Source: Pseudomonadota bacterium
GTDB taxonomy: Bacteria; Pseudomonadota; Gammaproteobacteria; Steroidobacterales; Steroidobacteraceae
Direction: 5' to 3'
Assembly (NCBI GenBank): GCA_016713725.1
Contig: JADJOO010000001.1
Location: 251,059-315,058 of the forward strand
Length of the DNA stretch: 64,000 nucleotides
In this document: positions 17,767-25,875 of the stretch, piece after piece
How the letters are laid out: each line of letters opens with the position of its first letter
How positions within the stretch are numbered: the stretch's first letter is position 1
The notes under the pieces: model-generated
Told to the model about the DNA's origin: nothing
The model's input: only the letters and a program-made list of their open reading frames with translations
Databases searched by the model: none
Made by a program: the position numbers and the translations under genes

Positions 17767-18450
17767 ATGACGACGAAGCAACAGACTCCGTGGATCGCGC
17801 CGTCGATCCTGTCCGCCGACTTCGCGCGGCTCGGCGAGGAAGTGCGCAACGTGCTCGCCGCGGGCGCGGACGTCGTCCATTTCGACGTGATGGACAACCA
17901 TTACGTGCCGAACCTGACGATCGGGCCGCTGGTGTGCGAGGCGCTGCGCAAGCACGGCATTACCGCGCCGATCGACGTGCACCTGATGGTGAAGCCGGTC
18001 GACCGCATCATTCCGGACTTTGCGAAGGCGGGCGCCAGCTACATCACGTTCCACCCCGAAGCGAGCGAGCACATCGACCGCACGCTCGGGCTGATTCGCG
18101 AGAACGGCTGCAAGTCCGGACTGGTGTTCAATCCCGCAACGCCGCTGCACCACCTCGATTACGTGCTCGACAAGGTCGACATGGTGCTGCTGATGTCGGT
18201 GAACCCGGGCTTCGGCGGCCAGTCGTTCATTCCGTCGACGCTGCCCAAAATTGCCGCGGTCCGGCAGGTTATCGACCGCAGTGGGCGTGATATCCGGCTG
18301 GAAGTGGACGGTGGCATCAAGGTGGACAACATCGGTGCGGTCGCGGCGGCAGGTGCCGACACGTTCGTCGCCGGCTCGGCGATCTTCAACGCTAAGGATT
18401 ACGCCGCGACGATCGCGCAGATGCGGGAGCGCATCGCAGGAAGGGGGTAG
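17767..18450 (+). CDS. rpe: Ribulose-phosphate 3-epimerase
   Basis: Interconverts ribulose-5-phosphate and xylulose-5-phosphate. 227 residues from ATG 17767, preceded by TGAGG at a good distance; a GTG at 17755 overlapping the djlA stop is the alternative. Metal and substrate motifs are intact: IAPSILSADFARLGEE, VVHFDVMDNHYVPNLT, DVHLMVKPVDR, MSVNPGFGGQSFIP, LEVDGGIKVDN and VAGSAIF. It ends with TAG, showing that UAG is a normal stop in this organism. A G-rich repeat begins in its last codons. Confidence 0.95.
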   Translation: MTTKQQTPWIAPSILSADFARLGEEVRNVLAAGADVVHFDVMDNHYVPNLTIGPLVCEALRKHGITAPIDVHLMVKPVDRIIPDFAKAGASYITFHPEASEHIDRTLGLIRENGCKSGLVFNPATPLHHLDYVLDKVDMVLLMSVNPGFGGQSFIPSTLPKIAAVRQVIDRSGRDIRLEVDGGIKVDNIGAVAAAGADTFVAGSAIFNAKDYAATIAQMRERIAGRG

Positions 18451-18470
18451 GGGATAGGGGATAGGGGTTA
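18444..18470 (+). repeat. G-quadruplex-type G-run repeat
   Basis: Immediately at the rpe stop: a run of G-tracts (GGGGGTAGGGGATAGGGG, then ATAGGGGTTAG) followed by TCGG. Four or more G-tracts of four can form a G-quadruplex. The complementary form (CCGACTAACCCCTATCCCCT) recurs at 61251-61270 directly before the PfkB kinase gene, so this is a dispersed element rather than chance. Confidence 0.65.
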
Positions 18471-18505
18471 GTCGGAAGGGAGCGCGTTCCGCGCCCGGAA
18501 ACGAA

Positions 18506-18527
18506 CACTCCCGCCAAGGCGGGAGTG
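18506..18527. terminator. Perfect hairpin between convergent rpe and crp-like genes
   Basis: CACTCCCGCC and GGCGGGAGTG form a 10-bp perfect stem with a two-base loop. There is no clear T-run on either side, so it may be a bidirectional stop signal or one of the CTCCCGC/GCGGGAG hairpin repeats scattered through this genome (related ones at about 12785, 46225, 46503 and 56050). Confidence 0.45.
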
Positions 18528-18600
18528 CTGATCAATCAAGTGCTCGCGCCCGCGCTCCGCGGGGACCCTCCCAACAAGCTGGGAGAGGTGACGCCAAAGA

Positions 18601-19363
18601 TCAATCTTCGTCGTCGTCGTCCTCATCGTCGTCCGGCGCCGTGGTTGCCTTGTTGGCGCGCAGTGCCAGACCGGCCGGGCCACCGGCTGCGATCGACATG
18701 GCCGCCGCCTTGCCCTTCAGGCGCGGACGCACCCCGTAGACGACCATCGTCTTGCCGCGCGCCGTGAGCAGGCCCTGCTCCTCGAGCACCTTCAGCACCC
18801 GGCCCGCCATTTCGCGCGAGCAGCCGACCAGGCGCGACAGCTCCTGCCGGCTGACCTTGATCTGCGTGCCTTCCGGGTGCGTCATCGCGTCCGGCTCGTT
18901 GCACAGGTCCATGATCGCGTGCGCGACCCGGCCCGTGACGTCGACGAAGGCGAGGTCGCCCAGCTTGCGGTTGGTGCGATCGAGGCGGCTTGCCAGCTGC
19001 GTGGCCAGCTCGAACAGCAGGGTGGGGCTTTCGGCCGCAATCTGCCGGAAGCGCGGGTAGGTCATTTCGGCGAGTTCGCACTGCGAACGCGTGCGCACCC
19101 AGGCGCTGCGGGCAGGTTGTTCGTTGAACAGGCCCATTTCACCGAAGAACTGGCCCTTGTTCAGGTAGGCCAGCACCATCTCGTTGCCTTCTTCGTCCTC
19201 GATCAGGACTTCCACCGAGCCCTTGACGACGTAGTAGAGGACGTCGGGCACGTCGCCCGCGTGGATGAGCACCGTCTTGGACGGCACTGCCCGGATGCGG
19301 CAATAGCTCAAGGAAGCGATTGATCGCTGGAATGTCACTCAGGGGTCTGCCGCCGGTTTCCAT
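18601..19363 (-). CDS. Crp/Vfr-like transcription regulator with acidic C-terminal tail (frameshifted)
   Basis: cNMP-binding regulator of the Crp/Vfr/Clp branch. The start METGGRPLSDIPAINRFLEL at 19363 is in one frame and the rest in another; an extra T (plus-strand 19302-19304) separates them. Removing it gives FLELCRIRAVPSKTVLIHAG and a 253-residue protein. Visible parts are the cyclic-nucleotide barrel (GQFFGEMGLFNEQPARSAWV), the dimer helix (LASRLDRTNRKLGDLAF) and the HTH (VSRQELSRLVGCSREMAGRV). Beyond the usual Crp end it has about 30 extra residues ending in an Asp/Glu run. The effector residues of the pocket are close to Crp, so cAMP is plausible but unproven. Confidence 0.88.
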
Positions 19364-19448
19364 GCTCCCTTCCTGTGTAGCGCCCGTTTATGTCAAAAGG
19401 CTGCGAAGCTTTTAATATAAAGCCGCGCCACGCCGCAAGTTTCTGACG

Positions 19449-20108
19449 TCAAAGGCGGTATGCGGTCCGGGTCATCAGCCGGGCGGTCCGGCGCATAAGC
19501 GCGCGCACCGGGCGGGGAAGACCCATCGCGCCTTGGCTCCGGGCCTCGTCGGCGTGGCGATCCTCGTCGGCCTTCATCTGCGCAACGATACGCCGGGAAC
19601 GCTCGTCTCCAGGTGGCAGTTCGTGCAGGTGCGAATCGAGGTGCTCGACCACCTGCTTCTCGGTTTCCTCGACGAAACCGAGGCTGGTCCGGTCTCCGCT
19701 GATACCTGCCAGGACGCCAATCACAAAGGAACCCGCGTACCAGACGGGAGCGAGCAGGCTCGTCCGGCTGCCGAGTTCCCTCACGCGTTGCTCGCACCAG
19801 GCCAGGTGGTCGGTTTCGTCGCGCGCGGCCGCCAGCATCTGTGCCCGGATTACCGGGTTGCGGGCTGTGACAGCCTGTCCGTGATACAGGGCCTGGGCCG
19901 CGATTTCCCCCGCATGATTCACCCGCATCAGCGCGGCGGCGTGCTTCCGGGCGGCCAGGTCATGGACGGTCTCCTCGACTCCCTGGCTGGGAAACGGGCG
20001 CGCCGAAACATTGGCGGCGGCCACCGTACGCAGCCCACGGTCGAGTTCCTGGATCAGGCGGTCCGCCAGGCTGAGGCGGCGTGCGGGGACGGGGTTCCGG
20101 GGGCTCAT
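19449..20108 (-). CDS. coq7: Coq7, 3-demethoxyubiquinol hydroxylase
   Basis: Di-iron monooxygenase performing the last hydroxylation of ubiquinone biosynthesis. 219 residues from ATG 20108 (MSPRNPVPARRLSLADRL); a longer frame upstream would overlap the rplM promoter and is not conserved. The iron ligands appear in the paired Glu/ExxH motifs: RVNHAGEIAAQALYHGQ, ARDETDHLAWCEQRV, EETEKQVVEHLDSHL and MKADEDRHADEA. With ubiH and ubiI at 42-44 kb it indicates an aerobic ubiquinone pathway. Intact. Confidence 0.95.
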   Translation of the reverse strand: MSPRNPVPARRLSLADRLIQELDRGLRTVAAANVSARPFPSQGVEETVHDLAARKHAAALMRVNHAGEIAAQALYHGQAVTARNPVIRAQMLAAARDETDHLAWCEQRVRELGSRTSLLAPVWYAGSFVIGVLAGISGDRTSLGFVEETEKQVVEHLDSHLHELPPGDERSRRIVAQMKADEDRHADEARSQGAMGLPRPVRALMRRTARLMTRTAYRL

Positions 20109-20206
20109 GGGTGCCCAGTATAGTGGCCGGGAGGCCGGAATAAGCTTCGACGCTCGCGTCCCTGTAGAGGCAAAACTGAGGGGTCGAGGCCATTGCAACC
20201 AGTGCT

Positions 20207-20235
20207 TTGCATTGGCCGAACCGCTGAGATAGAAT
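20207..20235 (+). promoter_or_regulatory. Sigma-70 promoter of rplM-rpsI
   Basis: TTGCAT (20207-20212) and TAGAAT (20230-20235) are separated by 17 bp, close to consensus, and lie 43 bp upstream of the rplM ATG. Confidence 0.65.
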
Positions 20236-20277
20236 TCGCGGCTCTCTGCATGGCAGACAGGGCCTGGAGCCTTTCCG

Positions 20278-20706
20278 ATGACCACCGTTTTCGCACACCC
20301 CGAGAAGGTGCGGCGTGACTGGTTTGTGGTGGATGCGAGCGGTAAAACGCTCGGCCGCCTCGCCACTCAGCTCGCCTTCCGTCTCCGCGGCAAGCACAAG
20401 CCGCAGTACACGCCGCACGTCGATACCGGCGATCACATCATCGTGATCAATGCCGAAAAGATCGCCGTGACCGGCAACAAGCTCACGGACAAGGTGTACT
20501 ACTGGCACACCGGCGCGATCGGCGGCATCAAGAGCCGCACGCTCGACAAGATGCTCGAGCATCGTCCCGAGCGCGTGATCGAACTCGCGGTCAAGGGCAT
20601 GCTGCCCAAGAATCCGCTGGGCCGCGCCATGTTCAAGAAGCTGCACGTGGTGACGGGCGACAAGCACGCCCACGCCGCGCAACAGCCGAAGCCGCTCGAT
20701 ATCTGA
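20278..20706 (+). CDS. rplM: 50S ribosomal protein L13
   Basis: 142 residues, the standard length of bacterial L13, starting MTTVFAHPEKVRRDWFVVDA. Family blocks are present (KTLGRLATQLAFRLRGKHK, YTPHVDTGDHIIVINAEKI, MLPKNPLGRAMFKKLHV). L13 binds 23S rRNA early in 50S assembly. It forms the classical operon with rpsI, 13 bp downstream, behind a good promoter. Intact. Confidence 0.98.
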   Translation: MTTVFAHPEKVRRDWFVVDASGKTLGRLATQLAFRLRGKHKPQYTPHVDTGDHIIVINAEKIAVTGNKLTDKVYYWHTGAIGGIKSRTLDKMLEHRPERVIELAVKGMLPKNPLGRAMFKKLHVVTGDKHAHAAQQPKPLDI

Positions 20707-20719
20707 GGCCTGACAGCAC

Positions 20720-21112
20720 ATGCCTGCAAACACCAACTACGGCACCGGCCGCCGCAAGTCCTCCACGGCGCGCGTTCATCTGCGCCCGGGCACCGGCAAG
20801 ATCAACATCAATGGCCGCACGATCGAAGAATTCTTCGGTCGCACGACGTCGCGCATGATCGTGCGCCAGCCGCTCGAGACCGTGCAGATGGCCGATCGCT
20901 TTGACGTAGTAGCGAACGTGGCTGGCGGCGGCATGACCGGCCAGGCCGGCGCGATCCGTCACGGCATCACGCGCGCGCTGATGGAGTACGACGAAGCGTT
21001 CCGCAAGCCGCTGCGCGTTGCTGGCTTCGTGACGCGCGATGCGCGCGAAGTCGAACGCAAGAAGGTCGGCTTCCGCAAGGCACGTCGCGGAACGCAGTTC
21101 TCCAAGCGCTAA
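20720..21112 (+). CDS. rpsI: 30S ribosomal protein S9
   Basis: 130 residues, standard length. It has the conserved GTGRRKSSTARVHLRPGTGK, the PLETVQMADRFDVVANVAGG region and the C-terminal basic tail ending QFSKR, which reaches the ribosomal P-site. Second gene of the rplM-rpsI operon; the tRNA-Gln gene follows 64 bp later. Intact. Confidence 0.98.
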   Translation: MPANTNYGTGRRKSSTARVHLRPGTGKININGRTIEEFFGRTTSRMIVRQPLETVQMADRFDVVANVAGGGMTGQAGAIRHGITRALMEYDEAFRKPLRVAGFVTRDAREVERKKVGFRKARRGTQFSKR

Positions 21113-21175
21113 CCAGCGCGCGGGTGCGGGCGGCGGTCAGGGCGCTGCTCGCAGGTATCCCCGCAACGGTTCCTT

Positions 21176-21249
21176 TGGGGGATCGTCTAGCGGTAGGACT
21201 ACGGACTCTGACTCCGTCAACCTAGGTTCGAATCCTAGTCCCCCAGCCA
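21176..21249 (+). tRNA. tRNA-Gln (anticodon CTG), CCA encoded
   Basis: The 7-bp acceptor stem TGGGGGA pairs with TCCCCCA, with discriminator G and an encoded CCA. D-arm GTC-TAGCGGTAG-GAC, anticodon arm ACGGA-CTCTGAC-TCCGT with anticodon CTG, T-arm CCTAG-GTTCGAA-CTAGG type. It is followed by a terminator. Confidence 0.95.
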
Positions 21250-21259
21250 AATCAAGAAG

Positions 21260-21290
21260 CGCCTGCCGCGAAAGTAGCGGGCCTTTTTTT
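21260..21290 (+). terminator. Rho-independent terminator after tRNA-Gln
   Basis: A GC-rich imperfect hairpin (GCCTGCCGC, loop GAAAGTA, GCGGGCC) followed by seven T's. Confidence 0.75.
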
Positions 21291-21699
21291 GGCGCGAGCT
21301 CAGTCCACGACCTGGGGAACCTGAGTTCGAACACATCGCGACAGCGAGGGGTGGCGCTCGAGGATCTTCCAGGCCCCGAGGAACTGAAGGGTTACCGGAA
21401 AGGGCGGTAGCCTTGATCCAGGCCATGCAGTAGTGCTCGGGGCGCAAGGCGTCGTCGCCCGCTTAGCTCGTTCGTGAGGTCGATTGACACCGTAACCCGT
21501 AACGTTACGCTGGTCGCGTGATCCAAGGTTGCAGTCACCGCGGGCTAGAGAGAATCTTCCTGTCCGGGACGAAGTCCGGGATCCGCCCAGGGCATGCGAA
21601 ACGGCTCGGGCCCAGCCTGGGTCGCCTTTCGTTATTGCGCCGGTCCTGCTTGGCGCCGGTGTGGAGAAGCGGGAATTTCCATCCCCACGGAGAAATGGC
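21291..21699 (+). other. Gene-free stretch at the start of the accessory tract
   Basis: About 400 bp between the tRNA terminator and the first small accessory gene. No open frame is convincing. It contains a MerR-type operator-like sequence (listed separately) and a CTTAGCTCGTTCG segment that vaguely resembles one half of an integron attC site. Confidence 0.4.
21484..21509 (+). promoter_or_regulatory. MerR-type promoter/operator-like sequence without a regulator gene
   Basis: TTGACA is followed by CGTAACCCGTAACGTTACG, the dyad seen in many promoters controlled by MerR-family regulators, which use an over-long spacer. No merR-like gene and no clear -10 box follow here, so it may be a remnant. 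Confidence 0.35.
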
Positions 21700-22185
21700 A
21701 TGGCGACACCAGCAAAGAACACGATTTGCCTCTGGTACAACGGCGGTGCCGAAGAAGCGGCACGGTTCTACGCCGATACATTTCCAGACTCCTTCGTCGG
21801 CGCCGTGTACCGCGCGCCGGGAGACTTTCCGTCGGGGACGAAGGGCGATGTGTTGACCGTGGACTTCACTGTAATGGGTATCCCATGTCTCGGACTCAAC
21901 GGTGGGCCAGCATTCACGCACAACGAAGCGTTTTCGTTCCAGGTGGCAACCACTGATCAGGCTGAAACGGATCGCTATTGGAACGCGATCGTTGGAAATG
22001 GTGGCCAGGAAAGCGCTTGCGGCTGGTGTAAGGACAAGTGGGGGTTGTCATGCCAGATAACACCGATGGTTCTGACGAGAGCCATTTCTGACCCCGACCC
22101 GGCTGCCGCCAAGCGCGCGTTCGATGCGATGATGCAAATGACAAAAATCGACGTCAGTGCAATTGAGGCGGCGCTTCGCGGCTGA
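21700..22185 (+). CDS. PhnB-like VOC family protein
   Basis: 161 residues from ATG 21700. It belongs to the VOC-fold PhnB family, often called 3-demethylubiquinone-9 3-methyltransferase in databases although no such activity is proven. Signatures: NTICLWYNGGAEEAARFYAD, GDVLTVDFTVMGIPCLGLNGG, FTHNEAFSFQV and ESACGWCKDKWGLSCQITP. Such proteins are frequent on integron cassettes. First gene of the accessory tract. Confidence 0.85.
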   Translation: MATPAKNTICLWYNGGAEEAARFYADTFPDSFVGAVYRAPGDFPSGTKGDVLTVDFTVMGIPCLGLNGGPAFTHNEAFSFQVATTDQAETDRYWNAIVGNGGQESACGWCKDKWGLSCQITPMVLTRAISDPDPAAAKRAFDAMMQMTKIDVSAIEAALRG

Positions 22186-22264
22186 GTGGCGGCTGGCCAT
22201 TCGCTGCAGGCGCGCCGGCCATGACCGTCCGCGGCCTGAGATCAATCGTCAGGGTGCGTGATAG

Positions 22265-22783
22265 ATGTATCGCAACCAGCGTCTCACGGCTTCCCTCGAT
22301 GGCGAGTTCGTGGTGTTCCTCATTGGTATGCGTGTCAATCGGCCACTTCGCGTAGACAAGTGGCTTCCTGTCGTCACCGCAATGACACGCATGATCGGTG
22401 AGCTCAGGGGACAGCCGCACCTTGGGCTGCTGCATGCTGAAATGTGGACCTCCAGAACGTCCATCATGGTTCAGTACTGGCGCTCGATGGAACAACTCCT
22501 CGACTACGCGAAGAACAAGAACGCTCAGCACCTGCCCGCTTGGCGTGCATTCAACAGGGCCGTTGGAGACAACGGCTCCGTGGGCATCTGGCACGAAACT
22601 TACGCCGCTGCCCCTGGCACGTATGAATCGTTCTATGGAAGCATGCCGCCATTTGGTCTCGGAGTCGCTGGTCGCCTGGAGCCCGCGGTGGGTGGCAAGC
22701 AATCGGCCGCGGGCAGGCTCGGGTCCGCCGAGGATTCGCCCTGGCCTTCGCCGTCCGGTAAGCAAGGCGCCTCCTCCAAATGA
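22265..22783 (+). CDS. DUF4188 domain protein
   Basis: 172 residues. It matches the DUF4188 family (monooxygenase-like, heme-dimer fold) through EFVVFLIGMRVNRPLRVDKW, MVQYWRSMEQLLDYAKNKN, HLPAWRAFNRAVGDNGSVG and the C-terminal YESFYGSMPPFGLGVAG. Function unknown. DUF4188 genes are typical single-gene cassette cargo. It stands alone on the plus strand with an 80-bp gap on the left. Confidence 0.82.
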   Translation: MYRNQRLTASLDGEFVVFLIGMRVNRPLRVDKWLPVVTAMTRMIGELRGQPHLGLLHAEMWTSRTSIMVQYWRSMEQLLDYAKNKNAQHLPAWRAFNRAVGDNGSVGIWHETYAAAPGTYESFYGSMPPFGLGVAGRLEPAVGGKQSAAGRLGSAEDSPWPSPSGKQGASSK

Positions 22784-22889
22784 CACCGGCTTCTGCAATC
22801 GCTGCGGCTCACAGGTGGCAAGGGGTTCTCCAGCTTGCGTCAGGTCAGGCGGATGAAACGGCATGGCTTGACGTCACCGTGCCTTGCGA

Positions 22890-23366
22890 TCACATTGGTT
22901 TCTGCGCAACCTTTTCGTAGAGATCGCGTAGAAGCATCAACGCTGCCGTGCCGTAGTACTTGTGAAATTCGGCCACCATCTCGCCCTTTGCCACAACGGG
23001 ATCAGTGGCGACGAGTTGCCTGGCCTCGTCGATGTCGTCCGTGGCAAAGATGAACAGGCCGCGCCAGCCGTCTACCCCGTCAAATGGTCCGGCGAGAACG
23101 AGCTTGCCCTCAGCGGACAACCGCTGCATGTTCGCGAAGTGGCCTTTGAACATCTCGTCTCGTTCGGGTCCCGCAGGGGCGCGATTGGGCCCGGTCTTGA
23201 GAACCACCAGTATGTAGCTCCGCATGCCGCGCTCGTCCGCACCCACGGCCTTAGCCAGGTCCGGGTCGTATGCTGGATTGGGCGCACCCGACGCTTGCTC
23301 TCCCTGGCAAACGCTGGCACGCAGCACCATGCAAAGCGCTAGAGCAGTAGTAGTAAGCTTCACCAT
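22890..23366 (-). CDS. Exported YciI-like (YCII) domain protein
   Basis: 158 residues starting MVKLTTTALALCMVLRASVC, a short hydrophobic signal-like N-terminus, followed by a YCII alpha-beta barrel domain (SYILVVLKTGPNRAPAGPER, GHFANMQRLSAEGKLVLAGP, ATDDIDEARQLVATDPVV). The conserved His of the active-site-like pocket is in GHFANM. Function unknown. It is the only clearly minus-strand gene in the accessory tract. Confidence 0.8.
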   Translation of the reverse strand: MVKLTTTALALCMVLRASVCQGEQASGAPNPAYDPDLAKAVGADERGMRSYILVVLKTGPNRAPAGPERDEMFKGHFANMQRLSAEGKLVLAGPFDGVDGWRGLFIFATDDIDEARQLVATDPVVAKGEMVAEFHKYYGTAALMLLRDLYEKVAQKPM

Positions 23367-23476
23367 CGCAATCTCCTCAAGACTCCAGTGTCAGCCATGC
23401 CAAGCCGACAGCCGCCGCCCAACCACTCGTTCACGCTGCCGTGTGAAACGCACAAATCCAGGCACAACCGGCGCAC

Positions 23477-23872
23477 ATGAACACCCGAGTCGCTTCCTGC
23501 TCATGCGGGCAACTCACGGCAACCGTGGCTGGAGAGCCAGTGCGAGTATCAGTCTGTCATTGCCTTGCATGCCAGCGCAGGACCGGTAGCGTCTTCGGCG
23601 CCCAGGCACGGTTTGCCGGTGAACCAGTTTCTGTCAACGGCAATGCAAGTGAGTACATCCGAGTCGGCGACGAAGGCTCGCACGCCAGATTCCGATTCTG
23701 CCCAAACTGCGGGTCCACGGTCTATTACACCGTCGAAGAACTGCCCGGCGTAGTTGTCATACCGGTCGGGGCCTTCGCCGAACCAGCCTTTCCGGAGCCA
23801 GCGTTCTCGGTATACGAGGAGCGAATGCACAAGTGGGTCGGCCTCCCGGCAGCCATCGAGCACATGGCGTAA
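23477..23872 (+). CDS. GFA family zinc-binding protein (CENP-V/GFA domain)
   Basis: 131 residues, intact. The zinc ligands of the GFA fold are all present: CSCG (residues 8-11), CHCLACQRRTG and CPNCGSTVYY. The family includes glutathione-dependent formaldehyde-activating enzyme, but most small single-domain members have no known substrate. Starts MNTRVASCSCGQLTATV. A degenerate attC-like stretch follows its stop. Confidence 0.88.
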   Translation: MNTRVASCSCGQLTATVAGEPVRVSVCHCLACQRRTGSVFGAQARFAGEPVSVNGNASEYIRVGDEGSHARFRFCPNCGSTVYYTVEELPGVVVIPVGAFAEPAFPEPAFSVYEERMHKWVGLPAAIEHMA

Positions 23873-23885
23873 TGTCGCGGGCGCC

Positions 23886-24014
23886 GCCCAACGCTTTGCT
23901 CAGGCAGCGCGCCAACGGCAGGACACTGGACCCGATCCGGCAGCACGCGGTACATTTTCACTGGCTCAGTCTTGACGTCCTCACGACGTCGCGGACTCAG
24001 CTCGTGCGTGGGGC
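23886..24014 (+). repeat. Possible degenerate integron attC site
   Basis: Begins with GCCCAAC (23886-23892), matching the RYYYAAC core, and ends with GTGGGGC (24008-24014), one mismatch from the complementary core GTTGGGC, with ACTCAGCTCGTGC before it as in attC right halves. It lies between two small genes, where an attC is expected. The internal pairing is weak. Confidence 0.3.
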
Positions 24015-24057
24015 TGCGCCTTAGCGCTGCGCGTTCGATTCAAAGCTTGCTGTCGGA

Positions 24058-24351
24058 TTGGAGTTGCCGTTGCGCTATCTTGTTGCTGTCGGTGGAGTCC
24101 TTTTATTCCAGGTGGCCTTGTCCTACACGATCATTCTTGCGAGCAGGGGTGATGGATCGTTCGTTGGCTTGGGCGCAATGTTGCTGGCAGTTCCTGGAAT
24201 ACCGCTCACAGCGTTGCTCAATACCCTGCTCATCCGATCTCGTCGCAACAACCCTGCGTCACCCTACGTTGGTCGCTTGATTGTCGTTTCACTGGTGCTC
24301 CCAGTTGCACAGCTCGCGCTCCTGGTCCTCGTCTCCGTCTTTCGGCTGTAG
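24058..24351 (+). CDS. Small multi-helix membrane protein, unknown function
   Basis: 97 residues with a TTG start at 24058 (MELPLRYLVAVGGVLLFQ); in-frame TTG codons at 24064 and 24070 are alternatives. Three hydrophobic segments are visible (LVAVGGVLLFQVALSYTIIL, GLGAMLLAVPGIPLTALL, LIVVSLVLPVAQLALLVLVS). I do not recognise a named family. Its position between putative cassettes and its size fit integron-type cargo. Confidence 0.5.
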   Translation: MELPLRYLVAVGGVLLFQVALSYTIILASRGDGSFVGLGAMLLAVPGIPLTALLNTLLIRSRRNNPASPYVGRLIVVSLVLPVAQLALLVLVSVFRL

Positions 24352-24438
24352 TCGCATGTTCAAGGCGTTGGCACGGCCCAAGCCTCAGTTCCACAAATGC
24401 CAGGCATCACAACCAGCAATCTTTCGTAGCGAGGCGCA

Positions 24439-24845
24439 ATGGACGCAGACGTTGTCAACTCGTTGGCCAAGGCGACACTGGACGGATCAATGCCATTCCC
24501 GCAGATTGTCGGAAAGCTCATTGCCGAAGGGGTTGAGTACTATCACGTGGATTACGCCGCGAACTCATTTACGTTCTACAGTGCGGCGGGGTCAATCGTA
24601 ACGGCGTCCCTTCCATTTGAGGCGCTGCCATCGGTTTCCCCGGGCTTTGACGTGGCCGCTCTCAAGGCCGCGATCCTTGACAGCCAGCAGCATGGGCAAA
24701 CGTTTCGTCTGTTTTGCGAGCGCGCCGTCCGAGCGGGCGTTCAGGGCTACTTTGCGTTTCTTCGCGGTCAACGGGTTGCCTATCTGGGCCGACAGGGGAT
24801 CAGCACGTTGAGTGGTTCCCGGGGTCGATGCCCGGTGATGCATAG
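24439..24845 (+). CDS. DUF1398 family protein (frameshifted)
   Basis: DUF1398 proteins are about 130-residue proteins of unknown function. Start ATG 24439: MDADVVNSLAKATLDGSMPF, followed by the conserved VGKLIAEGVEYYHVDYAANS and GVQGYFAFLRGQRVAYLGRQ. A missing G in a four-G run (24796-24799) shifts the end; restoring it gives GDQHVEWFPGSMPGDA and a TAG at 24843-24845, 135 residues. The stop abuts an attC-like hairpin, the geometry expected of a gene cassette. Confidence 0.75.
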
Positions 24846-24899
24846 CAGTTCATTCAAGCCGGCGCTGATTCGCGGCGCGGCTTGGTTCACGCGTCGGGA
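24846..24899 (+). repeat. attC-like integron recombination site (degenerate cores)
   Basis: Directly after the DUF1398 stop: GTTCATTCAAGCCGGCGC, a short loop TGATTC, then GCGGCGCGGCTTGGTTCACG and CGTCGGG. CAAGCCG pairs with CGGCTTG and GCGC with the G/C block, reproducing the L'/L'' hairpin of class-1-type attC sites (TTCAAGCCG...CGGCTTAAC...GCGTTAG). The outer core sites are degenerate (ATAGCAG, GTCGGGA). Confidence 0.55.
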
Positions 24900-24942
24900 T
24901 GTCGGGTCTAGGCTTCATTGTCCGGCCATAAGGAGACGAAGA

Positions 24943-25287
24943 ATGGCAATCTTCCGTGCGTATCTCGTCGTCGCTCTGGCCTGTCTTGCCGGCTACACGC
25001 TGGTGGTCGGCATCAATCACGGTTGGAACCTTCTCCCCATCTTCGTCTCGAGCATCGCAGAAATGAGCTGGTCAGGTCAGTTCAACGTCGACTTCATGAC
25101 GTTCCTCGGACTCTCGGGCATTTGGGTCGCGTGGCGACATCATTTCAGCGGCAGTGCACTCGCACTCGGCGTCGTTGCCTTTTTCGGCGGCATGATGTTC
25201 CTGGCGCCGTATCTACTCGGGGCCAGCGCGCAGGCTGGTGGTGATACCAGGGTCTTGCTGCTTGGCAAGGAACGGGCCGTTCGCTGA
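24943..25287 (+). CDS. Small membrane protein, conserved hypothetical
   Basis: 114 residues from ATG 24943 with AAGGAG 8 bp upstream. Three to four transmembrane helices (YLVVALACLAGYTLVVGI, LLPIFVSSIAEM, FMTFLGLSGIWVAW, LALGVVAFFGGMMFLAPYLL) and a short soluble C-terminus (DTRVLLLGKERAVR). The pattern NHGWNLLPIF...GQFNVDFM...WVAWRHHFS is one I associate with a widespread family of hypothetical membrane proteins. Function unknown. It lies just right of the attC-like site, so it would be the next cassette. Confidence 0.65.
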   Translation: MAIFRAYLVVALACLAGYTLVVGINHGWNLLPIFVSSIAEMSWSGQFNVDFMTFLGLSGIWVAWRHHFSGSALALGVVAFFGGMMFLAPYLLGASAQAGGDTRVLLLGKERAVR

Positions 25288-25384
25288 GCTACATGATGCG
25301 GCTGCAAATTTGCGGCTGCCGGGCTTGAGCAAGAACGGTAAGCCCCACAATACTGTCACCTGCAACTCTGCCGCCGTACGGACC

Positions 25385-25875
25385 ATGCAAGACACATCTC
25401 GGACTGTTCCTCCGCCAGACTTCGACTTCATCATCGGTGACTGGCGCGTATCCCACCGGCGTCTGAACGCACGCTTGCAGGGACGCGGGGACTGGACCGA
25501 GTTCCGAGGCACTTCCTCCACGAGAAAGATCCTCGGAGGCTTCGGCAACGTTGAAGACAATGTCCTGCAGTTCCCCGATCGGGACGTCCGAGCCGTCGCC
25601 ATCCGCTCGTACGATCCCAAGACACGGTCCTGGGCCATCTGGTGGCTCGATGGCCGCGCACCTCACAGCTTGGACACTCCAGTTGTCGGAAGCTTCTCTG
25701 GCACCGTCGGTACGTTCCAGGCAAACGACGTCCTGGACGGTCGACCCATTCAAGTGCGCTTGCTGTGGAGGCCAAGCCCGGCTCCAATCCAACCTGGGAG
25801 CAGGCGTTCTCCGCCGATGGCGGTACGACCTGGGAGACGAACTGGACCATGGAGTTCCGGCGCAGCACGGACTGA
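25385..25875 (+). CDS. DUF1579-like hypothetical protein (frameshifted)
   Basis: Start ATG 25385 (MQDTSRTVPPPDFDFIIGDW). The early FDFIIGDWRVSHRRL and RAVAIRSYDPKTRSWAIWW blocks resemble DUF1579/lipocalin-like proteins. Near 25768 a missing G shifts the frame; restoring it continues LLWEAKPGSNPTWEQAFSAD, then GGTTWETNWTMEFRRSTD and a TGA at 25873-25875, for 163 residues. Function unknown; small soluble beta-barrel predicted. No signal peptide seen. Confidence 0.65.
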
